Shown here: positions 16,406-27,376 of the stretch, piece by piece
Numbering within the stretch: the first letter of the stretch is position 1
How the letters are laid out: the number at the start of each line of letters is the position of its first letter
From: JAODBQ01 sp047602055
GTDB lineage: Bacteria > Actinomycetota > Acidimicrobiia > Acidimicrobiales > Ilumatobacteraceae
Direction of reading: 5' to 3'
Length of the DNA: 64,000 bases
Assembly (NCBI GenBank): GCA_047602055.1
Contig: JASGIG010000001.1
Location: forward strand, 3,162,001 to 3,226,000
Made by a program: the position numbers and the translations under genes
Notes under the pieces: model-generated
The model's database searches: none
Told to the model about the DNA's origin: nothing
The model's input: the letters and a program-made list of their open reading frames with translations, nothing else

Positions 16406-16434
16406 GAGATGTGCGCAGCGGTGCTGCACATCTC
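16406..16434. repeat. Family A palindrome between convergent genes
   Basis: GAGATGTGC at 16406-16414 and GCACATCTC at 16426-16434 form a perfect 9-bp stem with an 11-base loop, followed by GAATCGCGAG. The same stem with extended arms occurs three times at 57351-57511 and once, degenerate, at 62012-62046. All sit between converging genes, so a bidirectional terminator or insulator role is plausible. Confidence 0.75.
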
Positions 16435-16474
16435 GAATCGCGAGCGGGGACGTGCACGTGGGACTCGGATCGGT

Positions 16475-19400
16475 TCAGGAGGTGTCGCGGCCTGGGGCGA
16501 CGACGACCGACACGAGCAGCAGGACGATCACCAGCAGGCCCCAGCGGTGCAGGTCCTCGAACTCGCCGGGCCACCCGGCGTTGACGAAGAACTGCTCACT
16601 GCGGTTGCGCCACCACACGATGAAACCGAGCAGCGCGGCGAGCGCGGCCGCGGCGAGCGCCCCGGCGAGCGGTCGCCGGGTGACGAGCACGACCGCGCCG
16701 ACGACGAGCCCGGCGAGCGCGAACGTCCACGAGATCAGCAGCGTCGCGGCGACCAGTGCGACGGCGGCAGCGACGATCGCGCCACGCCGGGACACCGGGG
16801 CCAGCAGGTCGCGCTCCCACACCAGTCGGTCGATCGGCACGTCGACGGCGTCGTGTCGGCGGCGCCGGTCGAGCACCACCAGGACGAGGCAGGCGACGAT
16901 CGCCAGCGCGCTCAGGCCGAGGGCGACGTTGAGCTTGGTCTGCGGCTGCCACGTCATCGTCACGGTCGTCGGCGCCGCCGACGGCGGGAGCCACCAGCCG
17001 TTGAAGCCACCGTCGAGCTGGCGCGGCGCGCCGAGCGAACGGCCGCCGGCCGACGCCGTCCAGCCGTCGTTGAGCCCCTCGCCGAGCGTCAGCCAGCATC
17101 CGTTCGGGCATGCCGACACCGTCGCGGTGCGGGTGAAGTCGGTGCGCGACACGGTGACGGTCGGGCGCGCGGCGGCCGGCGGGAGCGTCCCGCTGGTGAG
17201 CACTACCCGGTCGACGTCGATCCCCGTCGACAGCCCGGCCGTCGAGGCGACGACGTGCGTCCCGGCATCCAGCGACACCGGCGATCCGTCGCACGTCCCG
17301 ACGGTGACGGCCTGGCCGGCGACGAGCGCGGCGATCTGCGACGGCCCGACGCCGAGCGAGACCGGCGAGCCGTCGACGGTCAGCAGATCGTCCCGGCACA
17401 CCGGCTGCGGTGGGACGGCGCCCACGTCGCCGGCGATGGCCGGGCTGTCCAGCTCGGTGATCGCCACCGGCAGTGTGGTCACCTCGCCGAAGCGGCGGTC
17501 GACGGTCGTGCTCGGCGAGATCCCGGTGATCTCGACCGTCATCGATGGCGCGGCGACGGACGGCAGCTGGATCGTGCTCGCCCCGGACGCGTCCGGCGCG
17601 GGCACGTCGAGGTCGACGGCCTGCCCACCGATCGTCACCCGCACCGCGATGATCACCGAGTGCACGTCGTCGACGGCCTGGTGGATCGTCAGCGCGCCGG
17701 TCGTCACCGACGGGTTCAGGGCGATCGTCAGCGTCGAGCCGACGGGGTCGACGAACGGCGAGGTCCACGCCGTCGCCGGGTTGCCGTCGACGGCGTTGGC
17801 ACCGACCGCGTCCGGGTTGCCGGTCAACCGAGCGTTCGAGAGCGCCCCGCTGCGGCCGGTCAGCCGGGCCAGCACGTCGTCGCCGGCGCGCCGGTCGAGG
17901 CGCAGCGTCACCGACGCCGTGGTCGGCAGCGCCCGCGGCAGGGCCAGCCGGCGGACCAGTGACGGCTCGGGGTCGCTGCGCCAGCGGTCGAGCGGGTCGG
18001 TGCGTTCGCGGGTCAGCACGATCGACGCCGGTGTCGACGGGTCGACGAGCGAGAGCACGCCGGTCGGCACGTCGACGACCTCACGGTTGGTACCGAGGCC
18101 GAGCTCGGCGAAGCCGACCGCCGACGGCCCGGTGTCCGTGCCCCCCGGGCGAGGCCCGACGGCGGTGATCGTGATGCTCACCGCGCCGTGCGGCAGGTCG
18201 CCGACGTGCTGGCCCGGCGTGGTGAGCGACGAGTCGTCGAGGGCGACGTCGACGGGCGCCGACGACCCGTCGAGCGCGGCGATGCGCACCGCGGTGATCA
18301 TCCGGTTGGCGACGGTGTCCTGCGGCTGCAGCAGCGTCAGCTCGCCGTCGATGTTCGACACCTCGAGGCGCTCGCCGACGGGGTTGGCGCGGTCACCGAC
18401 CACCCAGGCGGTCGACGGGTCGCCGTCGACGGCCATCGCCGGGCGCTGCTCGGGCCGGTAGGCGAACGGCTCGCCGTAGCCGGTGGCGCGCACGACGAGC
18501 CCGGTCTCCAGGTGGGCGGTGGTCTGGTCGGCGACGGTCTCGTCGGGGAACACCGGCAGGCGCTGGTCGGCGTCGTCGCTGCGCAGCAGGCCGCCGTCGG
18601 GGCCGCCGGCCTCGGTGAACCCGGTGACGTCCTGCGAGCCACGCCACTGGTGGGCGCGATCACGATTCGTGTCGGTGACGATCACCTGGGCAACGTTCGA
18701 CAGTTCGTCGCCGTCGTCACCAGCGTGCAGGTCGGCGGCGTACAGCACGGCCTCGTCGCCGGTCAGCAACCCCGCCGCGGCGGCGTCGACGATCCCGTCG
18801 CCGCTGCCGGACAGCACCACGGTTCGGTCGGCGGCGCGCACCATGCCCGGCGCGTCGTCGATCGTCGCGAGCTGCACCGGTGGCAGGGCCTCGCCGACGT
18901 CGGCGAGCGAGAGCGCGGCCTCGTCGACCATCGGCAGCGACGGCGTGTTGGCCGCCGGCTCGCCGAACGACGTGACGGCGCCGACGCCCGGTACCCCGGC
19001 GGCGAACAGGTCGGCCACCGGCTCGGGCCGGGCGGTGCGGAAGCGCTCGAACGCGGCGTCGTTGGTCAGCCAGATCGTGTCGGCGCCGAGCAGGCGGGCG
19101 ACGGGGGCGATCGCCGCCGGCTCGATCGTCGACGTCTGGAAGCGGTCGTCGAGGGCGAACAGCAGGTCCATCGCCCCGGGGCTGCCGAGCGGCAGCAGGT
19201 CACGTGTGCCGAGCGGCTTCTTCGTCAGCCCCGGCAGCGGCGGGTCGACGGTGTAGCCCCAGCGGAACGCCCCGAACTCCTGGCCGGGGAACTGCAGGAC
19301 GCGGGCGTCGAGGTTGCCGGCGTCGAGCGCCGCCGTGGCCTCGTGCCACGCCGCCGGCGCGTCCTCGGCGCGGGTCAGCGCCGGGTCGACGAAGCTGCGG

Positions 19401-20659
19401 TGCCACAGCGACGGCAGGTTGACGATCGCCAGCGCGGCGATCGCCACCGGCACGAGCGCCCGCCAGCGCCAGCGCAACGTCGCTGCCGCGCTGACCAGCG
19501 CCCCGGCCCCGAGCGCCAGGCCGAACGTGCTCAGCGGGATCGCCCGCGTGCTGCTGCGCAGCGCCAGCGACAGCCCGAGCCCGGACAGCGGCTTCACCAG
19601 GGGAGCGGGGTCGCCGATCGGGTGCAGGCCAACGGCGAGGACGATCCCGGCGGCGACGAGCAGCACCGCGTAGCGCCGCTGCGTCCAGCGCACCACGGCC
19701 AGCCCGAGCAGGCAGGCGACGAGCAGCACGAACCCGGCGATGATCGTCCGCCCGGACGCCATGTAGTCGACGGACGCGGTCGTCGTGAACGCATACGGAT
19801 CGCGCACGTAGAACAGCCAGTAGCCGAGGCCGCGCAGCGTCTCGACGCTCGTCGAGGTCAGCGAGACCGCGTCGAGCGTCTCGGAGTAGGCGAGCACGTC
19901 GGCGCCGTAGCGGCCCTGGATCTGCAGCATGACGATCCACCACAGCGAGACGACGAGGCTCAGCCCGCCGATGCGCAGCGCCGTCGCCGCGGCCCGCCGC
20001 CACGTGATCGTCCGCGCCCACGCGGCATGGACGAGCCACAGGACGGGTGCCGGCACGATCATCGCCAGCGCCGTGGCGTTGACCGCGCCCGCGGTCAGCA
20101 CGACGAGGGCGACGAGCGCGGCGTCGCGCCACCGCGAGCGCGTCGCGGCGCGGATCGTCAGGCCGGTCACCCAGCCGACCGCGGCCCACGGCAGCAGCAT
20201 CACCGACGTCCGCGAGACGTACGGGAGGATGTACGGGCTGAGCATGTAGACGAACGCCGCGGCGAGCACGCCGGCGCGGGTCAGCCCGAGCATCCGGGCC
20301 GCCCAGCGCACGCCGAGCGCGCCGAGGAACAGCAGCGTCCCGAGCCACAGCCGCTGGGCCACCCAGTCCGGCACGCCGAGGCGGTCCATCGTCCAGTACC
20401 ACGGGCCCGACGGCCACAGGTAGGCGATGATCTGGTGGGGCACCCAGCCGAGGAACTGACGGTCGTCCCACGTCCGCCCGGCGTCGCCGATCAGCCGACC
20501 GGGGTCGAGGTACAGGTACAGCTTGGTGTCGGCCGGCATCCTCCCCGGCGACGACGCCAGCACCGGCACGTAGGCGACGAGGGCCAGCACGGCGATGCCG
20601 ATCCGAGACGGCCGCAGCCGATCGAGCGCGGGACCGCGGGTGGCGACGGTGGTCGTCAC
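16475..20659 (-). CDS. aftD: AftD-like alpha-(1->3)-arabinofuranosyltransferase
   Basis: From GTG 20659 this gives 1394 residues, close to the roughly 1400 of mycobacterial AftD, the GT-C enzyme that branches arabinan using decaprenyl-phosphate arabinose. The N-terminal loop PADTKLYLYLDPGRL, the many transmembrane segments to about residue 480, and the WLTLGEGLNDGWTA...GFNGWWLP region near 1190-1225 match the DUF3367/AftD layout. Two carbohydrate-binding F5/8C-like modules are signalled by AMAVDGDPSTAW (near 740) and ANAVDGNPATAW (near 950). Transmembrane helices close the C-terminus. The frame is open upstream into a mannosyltransferase; a GTGA at the chosen start suggests two genes originally overlapped there. 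It implies an arabinan- or lipomannan-like polymer in this organism. Confidence 0.85.
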   Translation of the reverse strand: MTTTVATRGPALDRLRPSRIGIAVLALVAYVPVLASSPGRMPADTKLYLYLDPGRLIGDAGRTWDDRQFLGWVPHQIIAYLWPSGPWYWTMDRLGVPDWVAQRLWLGTLLFLGALGVRWAARMLGLTRAGVLAAAFVYMLSPYILPYVSRTSVMLLPWAAVGWVTGLTIRAATRSRWRDAALVALVVLTAGAVNATALAMIVPAPVLWLVHAAWARTITWRRAAATALRIGGLSLVVSLWWIVMLQIQGRYGADVLAYSETLDAVSLTSTSVETLRGLGYWLFYVRDPYAFTTTASVDYMASGRTIIAGFVLLVACLLGLAVVRWTQRRYAVLLVAAGIVLAVGLHPIGDPAPLVKPLSGLGLSLALRSSTRAIPLSTFGLALGAGALVSAAATLRWRWRALVPVAIAALAIVNLPSLWHRSFVDPALTRAEDAPAAWHEATAALDAGNLDARVLQFPGQEFGAFRWGYTVDPPLPGLTKKPLGTRDLLPLGSPGAMDLLFALDDRFQTSTIEPAAIAPVARLLGADTIWLTNDAAFERFRTARPEPVADLFAAGVPGVGAVTSFGEPAANTPSLPMVDEAALSLADVGEALPPVQLATIDDAPGMVRAADRTVVLSGSGDGIVDAAAAGLLTGDEAVLYAADLHAGDDGDELSNVAQVIVTDTNRDRAHQWRGSQDVTGFTEAGGPDGGLLRSDDADQRLPVFPDETVADQTTAHLETGLVVRATGYGEPFAYRPEQRPAMAVDGDPSTAWVVGDRANPVGERLEVSNIDGELTLLQPQDTVANRMITAVRIAALDGSSAPVDVALDDSSLTTPGQHVGDLPHGAVSITITAVGPRPGGTDTGPSAVGFAELGLGTNREVVDVPTGVLSLVDPSTPASIVLTRERTDPLDRWRSDPEPSLVRRLALPRALPTTASVTLRLDRRAGDDVLARLTGRSGALSNARLTGNPDAVGANAVDGNPATAWTSPFVDPVGSTLTIALNPSVTTGALTIHQAVDDVHSVIIAVRVTIGGQAVDLDVPAPDASGASTIQLPSVAAPSMTVEITGISPSTTVDRRFGEVTTLPVAITELDSPAIAGDVGAVPPQPVCRDDLLTVDGSPVSLGVGPSQIAALVAGQAVTVGTCDGSPVSLDAGTHVVASTAGLSTGIDVDRVVLTSGTLPPAAARPTVTVSRTDFTRTATVSACPNGCWLTLGEGLNDGWTASAGGRSLGAPRQLDGGFNGWWLPPSAAPTTVTMTWQPQTKLNVALGLSALAIVACLVLVVLDRRRRHDAVDVPIDRLVWERDLLAPVSRRGAIVAAAVALVAATLLISWTFALAGLVVGAVVLVTRRPLAGALAAAALAALLGFIVWWRNRSEQFFVNAGWPGEFEDLHRWGLLVIVLLLVSVVVAPGRDTS

Positions 20660-21979
20660 GAACGACGAGCGGTCGAGACCATCACGGATCGCGCCCAGCA
20701 CGCCGTACAGCGCGGTGAGGCCGACGATGCCGGCCGCGCAGGCTGACAGGACGTACGGCCACAGCTGGCGGGCCCTGTGGTGGAAGTAGACGGCGGCGGG
20801 GATCAGCAGCGGGAACGCGGTGTACAGGAACCGGGGTCGCGCCGTCACCGTCTTCGGCAGCAGCATCAGGGCGAGGACACCGACGATGTAGCCGACGATC
20901 GGCCACGGCAGGCGGTGCTTCCACAGCATCCACAGCAGCACGAGCGTCGTCACCGTCGACACCGCGGTGAGCACGTCGGCCGGTGAGCTGAGCGGATGGG
21001 CGATCGCATCGACGCTGCGGTGCAGGGCCGTCCAGCCGAAGCTGGTGCCCTCCTTCCACGCCTCGCCCTGCACCCGGAACCACACGCCCCACTCACCGGC
21101 GTGCGCGCCGAGCCACAGCTGGAAGCCGATCCACCCGAGCGGGGCGAGGACGACGGCGATCAACGAGCGCCACTCGCGGTCGTGCTTGATCGCCAGGAAC
21201 GCGGCGACCGCGCAGGCCAGCACGAGCGCCAGGCCGTTCGGGCGGGTCATCGTGCCGAGGGCAGCGAACACCCCTGCCGACCACCAGCGCTTCTGCAGCA
21301 GGAACAGCAGGCATGCCGCGGCGAGGGTGACGAGCAGCGCCTCGCTGTAGGCGAACGAGAGCACGAAGCCGCCGGGGAACAGCGCCATCAGCACCATCGC
21401 CTTCTCGGCGATCGCCGAGCCGTAGAGGCGGCGGGCGATCAGCCCGGTCAGCCAGATGGCGACGAAGCCGAGCACGAAGTTGACGAGCAGCGCAGCGAAC
21501 ACGTCGCCGCCTGGCAGCACGACGTCGACGGCGTGCACCAGCATCGGGTAGCCGGGGAAGAACGCGGCGCGGGCGTCGTCGACGTTGAAGGTCACGTTCG
21601 GCTGGACGTGGCGGGGATAGCCGAGGCGGACGATCTTCAGGTACCAGGCGCCGTCCCACGACGTCAGCACGTCCATGATCACGCGCCATGCGGTCTTCGG
21701 GATGCCGTTGGGATAGTGCGGATCGGCGAACGGCGCAGTCGGGAAGTCGGCCTGCTGCTTGAGTTGGTCGGCGCCGAGCTCGGCGGCGACGATGGCCGCG
21801 CCGAGCACGACGCAGAGCCGGGAGAAGAGGTAGACGAGCGTGGTCCGTCCGAGCCGCTTGCGCCACGTCGGCTCGGACGGCATCGTCACGGTCGCGGTGT
21901 GCGGCGGGCGCACGTCGGCGGGCGCGCCGTTCGTCCCGGGGCGCGGCACGTCGAGATCGGCGCCGGCCGTCGCAGGCAT
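20660..21979 (-). CDS. PIG-V-like membrane mannosyltransferase, reading frame continuous with aftD
   Basis: About 440 residues from ATG 21979. After a 40-residue soluble tail come SRLCVVLGAAIVAAEL and the catalytic loop DVLTSWDGAWYLKIVRLGYP, which is the W-D-G-x-W/Y pattern of PIG-V/GPI-mannosyltransferase-II-like GT-C enzymes, then FFPGYPMLV and about nine more transmembrane segments. It would transfer mannose from a polyprenyl-phosphate donor outside the membrane. No stop separates it from AftD: the frame runs through GLDRSSFVTTT. In a +1 frame a TGA overlaps the aftD GTG, so either a small indel hides the stop or a genuine fusion exists. Starts 15 codons up or 30 down are alternatives. Confidence 0.75.
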
Positions 21980-22080
21980 GGAAGTACTCGTGATGTCCGT
22001 GATGTCGCTGGTGAGCTCGCCGGCGGCCCTCGCCCCGCCCGTTGGCTGCCGCGACGCTAGCGGGGATGTTCGTGCTCCTG

Positions 22081-23005
22081 TCACCATCGGGCGATCGGGA
22101 GGACGCGGTGGCGGGGGCCGAACTTCGGCGCCGAGTGGCCGTCGAGCAGCAGCAGTCGTACCACCCGGCCGCGCTGGCCGAGGTAGGGGGCGAGCAGCTC
22201 GACCATCTCCTCGTCGGTGCCTCGCGGCCGGCCGGCGAGCGCCCAGCTGACGGTGTTCTTGAGGTGGTAGTCGCCGATCGCGAACACGTCCGGATCGCCG
22301 AACACCGGACCGAGCACGGAGCCGAGCGTCCATGCGCCGATGCCGGGGAGCAGCCCGAGCCCGGCACGGCACGGCACCGTGTCGAGCGTGCCCCAGCGGT
22401 GGACCTGGGCGGCGTGGCGGGCGACGGTGCGCAGCGCGTCGGCACGCTTGGCCTCGATGCCGAGCCGGTGGAACCACCACGCCGGGCGACCGGCGAGCCG
22501 CGGCGGGCGACGGGGGTAGCCGCAGCGCCGGGTTGGGGCCGGGCGCCGGTCCGCCGAGCTCGACGGTCAGGCGGTGCCACTGGCGGAGCGCCTCGCCCGT
22601 CGTGATCCGTTGGGCGATGATCACCGGCAGGACGTCGTGGTAGAGCGTGCCGCTGGCGCCGAGGCGCAGCCACGGGTGGCGGTGCTCGGCGCGGCACACC
22701 GCCGGGTGACCGCCGAGGGCCGCCGGCGGCACGTCGAGCTGACCGGTCAGCGCCGGCACCCGGTCGAGCAGCCAGCCGGCGGCGTCACCCCATGCGTCGG
22801 CGTCGAGGCGATGGCCGCACCAGCGCAGGCGCAGCGTGCCGTCGCCATCGGGCGTCCGGGTGGCCCGCCACATCTCGCCGACGTGGTCGTTGCCGGTGAC
22901 GACCGTCGTCGGATCCCGCCGCCCCACCCGATACACCCGCAACGTGGTCGCGTACCCCCAACGCCGCACGGCCAAGGGCGCCGCTATGGAGCCGTGCACA
23001 GACAC
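22081..23005 (-). pseudogene. HhH-GPD DNA glycosylase (3-methyladenine type), split by a frameshift
   Basis: The N-terminal half starts at GTG 23005 (or a later GTG/TTG) and reads MSVHGSIAAPLAV...LRLRWCGHRLDADAW, then LYHDVLPVIIAQRITTGEA. Near 22505, in a CCCCCGTCGCCCGCCG stretch, the frame shifts by one. The other frame resumes RLAGRPAWWFHRLGIEAKRA and continues with the helix-hairpin-helix LLPGIGAWTLG and the catalytic-loop VFAIGDYHLKN, whose Asp is the expected catalytic residue. It ends at TGA 22083-22081. The restored protein of about 305 residues is a complete base-excision repair glycosylase that removes alkylated bases. Intact motifs on both sides favour a sequence indel over real loss. 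Confidence 0.8.
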
Positions 23006-23221
23006 CGGCCGCGTCGTGGGGGAGGGTGCGGGAGGGGGCGCTCCGCGACCCCCCGCCCGCCGTGCGCCGACTCGCTCTGCGTGAGGCGCACCGCCAGCTG
23101 GGTGCGGCCGCAGACCGCTCCTCGAAGCTCGACCGAGATGAGCGAGCGCAGCGAGCGAATCGAGCGTCGAAGAAACCTCGCCACGTGGCGACGGTAGCTC
23201 GGCATGGGCGAGGATGGTCGG

Positions 23222-24025
23222 ATGCCCTTCGTCGATCGCACGTCACCCGAGCCCGGCATCACCGTGCTCAGCCTCAACCGGCCCGAGAAGCTCAACGCGA
23301 TGAGCTCGGAGATGATCCAGGAGCTGCACGGCCACCTCGACGACATCGCCGTCGACTCGACGGTGCGCGTCGTCGTGCTCACCGGCACCGGTCGTGGGTT
23401 CTGCGCCGGGCTCGATCTCGGAGGGTACGGGCAGGCGCCGCACACCGAGGGGTGGGGGCGCACCCAGGCCGGCTTCGCGGTGCAGAAGCACATCGCCAGC
23501 CTGATCCCGCACCTGCGCTCGCTGCCTCAGCCGGTGATCGCCGCGGTCAACGGTGCGGCTGCCGGTGGCGGGTTCGCCCTCGTGCTGGGCAGCGACATCC
23601 GCCTTGCGGCCCGCTCGGCGAAGTTCAACGCTGCGTTCATCCGCATCGGTCTGTCGGCGTGCGACATCGGCACGAGCTGGCTGCTGCCGCGCCTGGTCGG
23701 CGCGTCACGTGCCCACGACCTGATGCTCACCGGGCGGATCTTCGACGCCGACGAGGCGGCGCGCATCGGCCTGGTGATCGACGTCTTCGACGACGACGCG
23801 CTGCTCGAAGCGGCGTTCGCCAAGGCTCGCCAGATCATGCTCAACAGCCCGTTCGGCGTCGCCCTCACCAAGGAGGGGATGTGGAGCGCGTTGGAGATCC
23901 CCGGCCAGCAGGCCGCCATCGACCTGGAGAACCGCCAGCAGATCATGGCCAGCGCGACCGCCGACCACCGCGAGGCGATGACGGCGTTCCTGGAGCGCCG
24001 CCCCCCGAGCTACACCAACACGTAG
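23222..24025 (+). CDS. Enoyl-CoA hydratase/isomerase family protein
   Basis: A 267-residue crotonase-fold protein that would hydrate or isomerise an enoyl-CoA. It shows ITVLSLNRPEKLNAMS at the N-terminus, the CoA/oxyanion motif GTGRGFCAGLDLGGYG at about 60-75, VIAAVNGAAAGGGFALVLG at about 106-124, and the second active-site region FIRIGLSACDIGTSWLLPRL, in which a D replaces the E seen in many hydratases. The AGLDL and SACDIG patterns are shared with actinobacterial EchA-type proteins. ATG 23222 is preferred over the upstream GTG because MPFVDRTSPEPG leads straight into the first strand. It stands alone between leftward genes. Confidence 0.9.
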   Translation: MPFVDRTSPEPGITVLSLNRPEKLNAMSSEMIQELHGHLDDIAVDSTVRVVVLTGTGRGFCAGLDLGGYGQAPHTEGWGRTQAGFAVQKHIASLIPHLRSLPQPVIAAVNGAAAGGGFALVLGSDIRLAARSAKFNAAFIRIGLSACDIGTSWLLPRLVGASRAHDLMLTGRIFDADEAARIGLVIDVFDDDALLEAAFAKARQIMLNSPFGVALTKEGMWSALEIPGQQAAIDLENRQQIMASATADHREAMTAFLERRPPSYTNT

Positions 24026-24202
24026 ACGGCGCGGGCTGCCCGCGACCGGGTGCCGGGCCGACGTGTCACCCGGCGGTTGATCGCCTGACGGAGCTCCACG
24101 CCGAGACCGCGCCGCTCACGGTCGTCGCACCGAACAGCACGTGTGATGTCCGCGAGCGCTTCAGGCTCGAACCGGCTCACCCGGGCGGCGCCGGGCCGAC
24201 GT

Positions 24203-25254
24203 TCAGGTCGAGAGGCTGACCGGTGTCGCCGCCGACTCGGCGGCGCCGGCCTCGCTCTCGCCGCCGACGCGGGGGTGGTGGCAGGCGACGAAGTGCTCCG
24301 GGCCGATCTCGCGCAGCTGCGGCTCGGTGGTGCGGCACACGTCCGTCACCGCCGGGCAGCGGGTGTGGAAGCGGCACCCGGCCGGGGGCATGATGGGCGA
24401 CGGGATCTCCCCGGCGATCGGCGAGACCGCCGCGCCGGCCTCCGGATCCGGCTCGGGGATCGAATCCAGCAGCACCTGCGTGTAGTGGTGCGCCGGCGCC
24501 TCGTACAGCGTGTCGGACGGCGCCACCTCGCAGAACTTGCCGAGGTACATCACCGCGACGCGGTCGCTGATGTTCTTGACGACGGCGAGGTCGTGGGCGA
24601 TGAAGATCAAGGTCAGGCCGTGCTTGGCCTTGAGGTCCTCGAGGAGGTTGAGCACCTGGGCCTGGACGCTGACGTCCAGCGCGCTGACCGGCTCGTCGCA
24701 GATGATCAGCGTCGGGTCGAGCACCAGCGAGCGGGCGATCGAGATGCGCTGGCACTGGCCGCCGGAGAACTGGTGGGCCTGGCTCTCGGCGGCGCGCTGC
24801 GGGTCGATGCCGACCTCCTCGAGCAGGTTGTCGACCTTGCGGCTGCGGTCCTGCTTCGAGCCGCGCTTCCAGATCGTCAGCGGCTCGAGGACGATGTCGC
24901 GGACCTTGCGCCGCGGGTTGAGCGACGAGATCGGGTCCTGGAAGATCATCTGCATCCGGGTGCGCGCCTCGCGCATGTCGGCGCCGGCGAGGTGGGTGAG
25001 CTGCCTGCCTTCGAACAGGATGGAGCCGCTCGTCGGCCGGGGCAGCTGCATCACGGCGCGGCCGGTGGTGCTCTTGCCGCAGCCGCTCTCGCCGACGAGG
25101 CCGAGCGTCTCGCCGCGCAGCACGTCGAAGCTGATCCCGCTGACCGCGTTGACCTTCAGGCCGGTTCGCCCGACCGGGAACTCGACCACGAGGTCCTCGA
25201 CGCGCAGCAGCACGTCGGGGGAGTCGCGGAGATGGGCCTTGCCGGTGCCGGCCA

Positions 25255-25255
<1 letters not shown>
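24203..25255 (-). CDS. Opp/Dpp-type ABC transporter ATPase (OppF-like), cluster 2
   Basis: A 350-residue ATPase of a peptide/nickel-type importer. Walker A GESGCGKST lies at 55-63, the Q-loop at Q106 (MIFQDPISSLNPRR), the signature FSGGQCQR at about 163-170, Walker B LIICDEP with D-loop SALD, and the H-loop FIAHDL. The C-terminal oligopeptide-transporter extension has PPAGCRFHTRCP and FVACHHP, whose Cys residues are typical of OppD/F iron-sulfur-like or structural sites. The start overlaps the stop of the OppD gene (ATGA). It is the last gene of the leftward run and lacks the membrane insertion found in its paralogue at 32472-33863. Confidence 0.95.
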
Positions 25256-26408
<1,153 letters not shown>

Positions 26409-26409
<1 letters not shown>

Positions 26410-27366
26410 CAGACCGCGGCCTCCCGGATGTCGAACCGGCGGGCGAGCTCGTCACCGATCAGGTTGAACGCGAACACCGTCATGAACAGCATCAGGCACG
26501 GGAAGATCGTCGCCCACCATGCCTTGTCGATGTCGGTCTGGGCGCTGGCGATCATCTTGCCCCACGTCTCCGGGCGCTCGACGCCGAGGCCGAGGAAGGC
26601 GAGAGCACCCTCGGCGGCGATCAGCAGGCCGAGGCCGGTGAACGCCACCGTGACCATCGCCGGGATCAGGTTCGGGAGGATCTCCTTGACGATGATCCGC
26701 GTCCTGCCGGCACCGAGGCTTCCGCGGCGAGGACGAACTCGCGTTCTCGCAGGCTCATCGTCTGGGCACGGACGATGCGGGCGAGCGGTGCGGTGGCGAC
26801 CAGCCCGAGCGTGAGCGTGATCGACCACAGCCGGTTGGCCCAGCTCAGCCAGCTGTAGCGGTCCTGCAGGTCGTCGAGCCGGTAGACGAGGATCAAGGCC
26901 AGCAGCAGCGCCGGCAGGGCGAGCAGCGAGTCCGTGATCACCGAGACGATGCGGTCGGCCCAGCCGCGGAAGTAGCCGGCGACGACGCCGAGGACCCCGC
27001 CGAGCAGCAGGCCGATCAACGTCGCCCCGACACCGATCGTCAGCGACACCTTGGCGCCGTAGATGCAGCGGGAGAACACGTCGTACGAGCTCTCTCCAGG
27101 CCCCACCACACGGTCCACCCGGGTCCCAGGCCGTACGAGGTCGTGCGGCCGTTGACCTTGACGCGGGTGTCGTAGTCGCGCACGAACGGGAGCGCGGCGG
27201 GGAAGTAGTGGGCGAGGATCGTCAGGATCAGCAAGGCCCCCACCCAGACGATCCCGAAGATCGCACCGTAGGGGATGCGCTTCTTGGGCTTGAAGACCTC
27301 GGGCGTGTCGGGGCGGACGTCCTGGCCCTCGGGCGAGGTGAGGGATGCGTCGTCCATCTGGATCAT
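26409..27366 (-). pseudogene. Opp/Dpp-type permease (OppC-like), cluster 2, with two frameshifts
   Basis: Three frame segments make one permease. The first (ATG 27366) covers the cytoplasmic tail, the first transmembrane helix (AIFGIVWVGALLILTILAH) and GLGPGWTVWWG. The second, from about 27095, has SSYDVFSRCIYGAKVSL and the central helices, ending MSLREREFVLAAEA. The third, from about 26718, continues SLGAGRTRIIVKEILPNLIP, the EAA coupling loop, and ends in NLIGDELARRFDIREAAV. The first break needs removal of two bases (or insertion of one) in CTGGAGAGAGCTCG; the second needs one base in GCGGAAGCCTCGG. The restored protein of about 318 residues is a normal OppC. Two independent indels in an otherwise intact operon point to sequence error. 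Confidence 0.85.
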
Positions 27367-27376
27367 CGGGTCCTCC

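Noticed and set aside
18188..20746. 852-codon plus-strand frame inside the AftD region
   Set aside because: The translation is charged low-complexity sequence without motifs, and it is antisense to a well-supported gene.
16475..23005. A single 2176-codon open frame on the minus strand
   Set aside because: It joins a glycosylase N-terminus, out-of-frame glycosylase DNA, a mannosyltransferase and an AftD-like protein. Family boundaries and a stop for the glycosylase in the other frame show at least two and probably three genes.
23006..23221. Gene in the spacer between the DNA glycosylase and the enoyl-CoA hydratase
   Set aside because: Open frames are Arg-rich and motif-free. The space has a GGGGGCGCTCCGCGACCCCC-like palindrome and a GAGCGCAGCGAGCG stretch, but nothing that supports a gene.
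24026..24202. Gene or terminator between the enoyl-CoA hydratase and the OppF-like ATPase
   Set aside because: I found neither a plausible reading frame nor a convincing stem-loop in these 177 bases.
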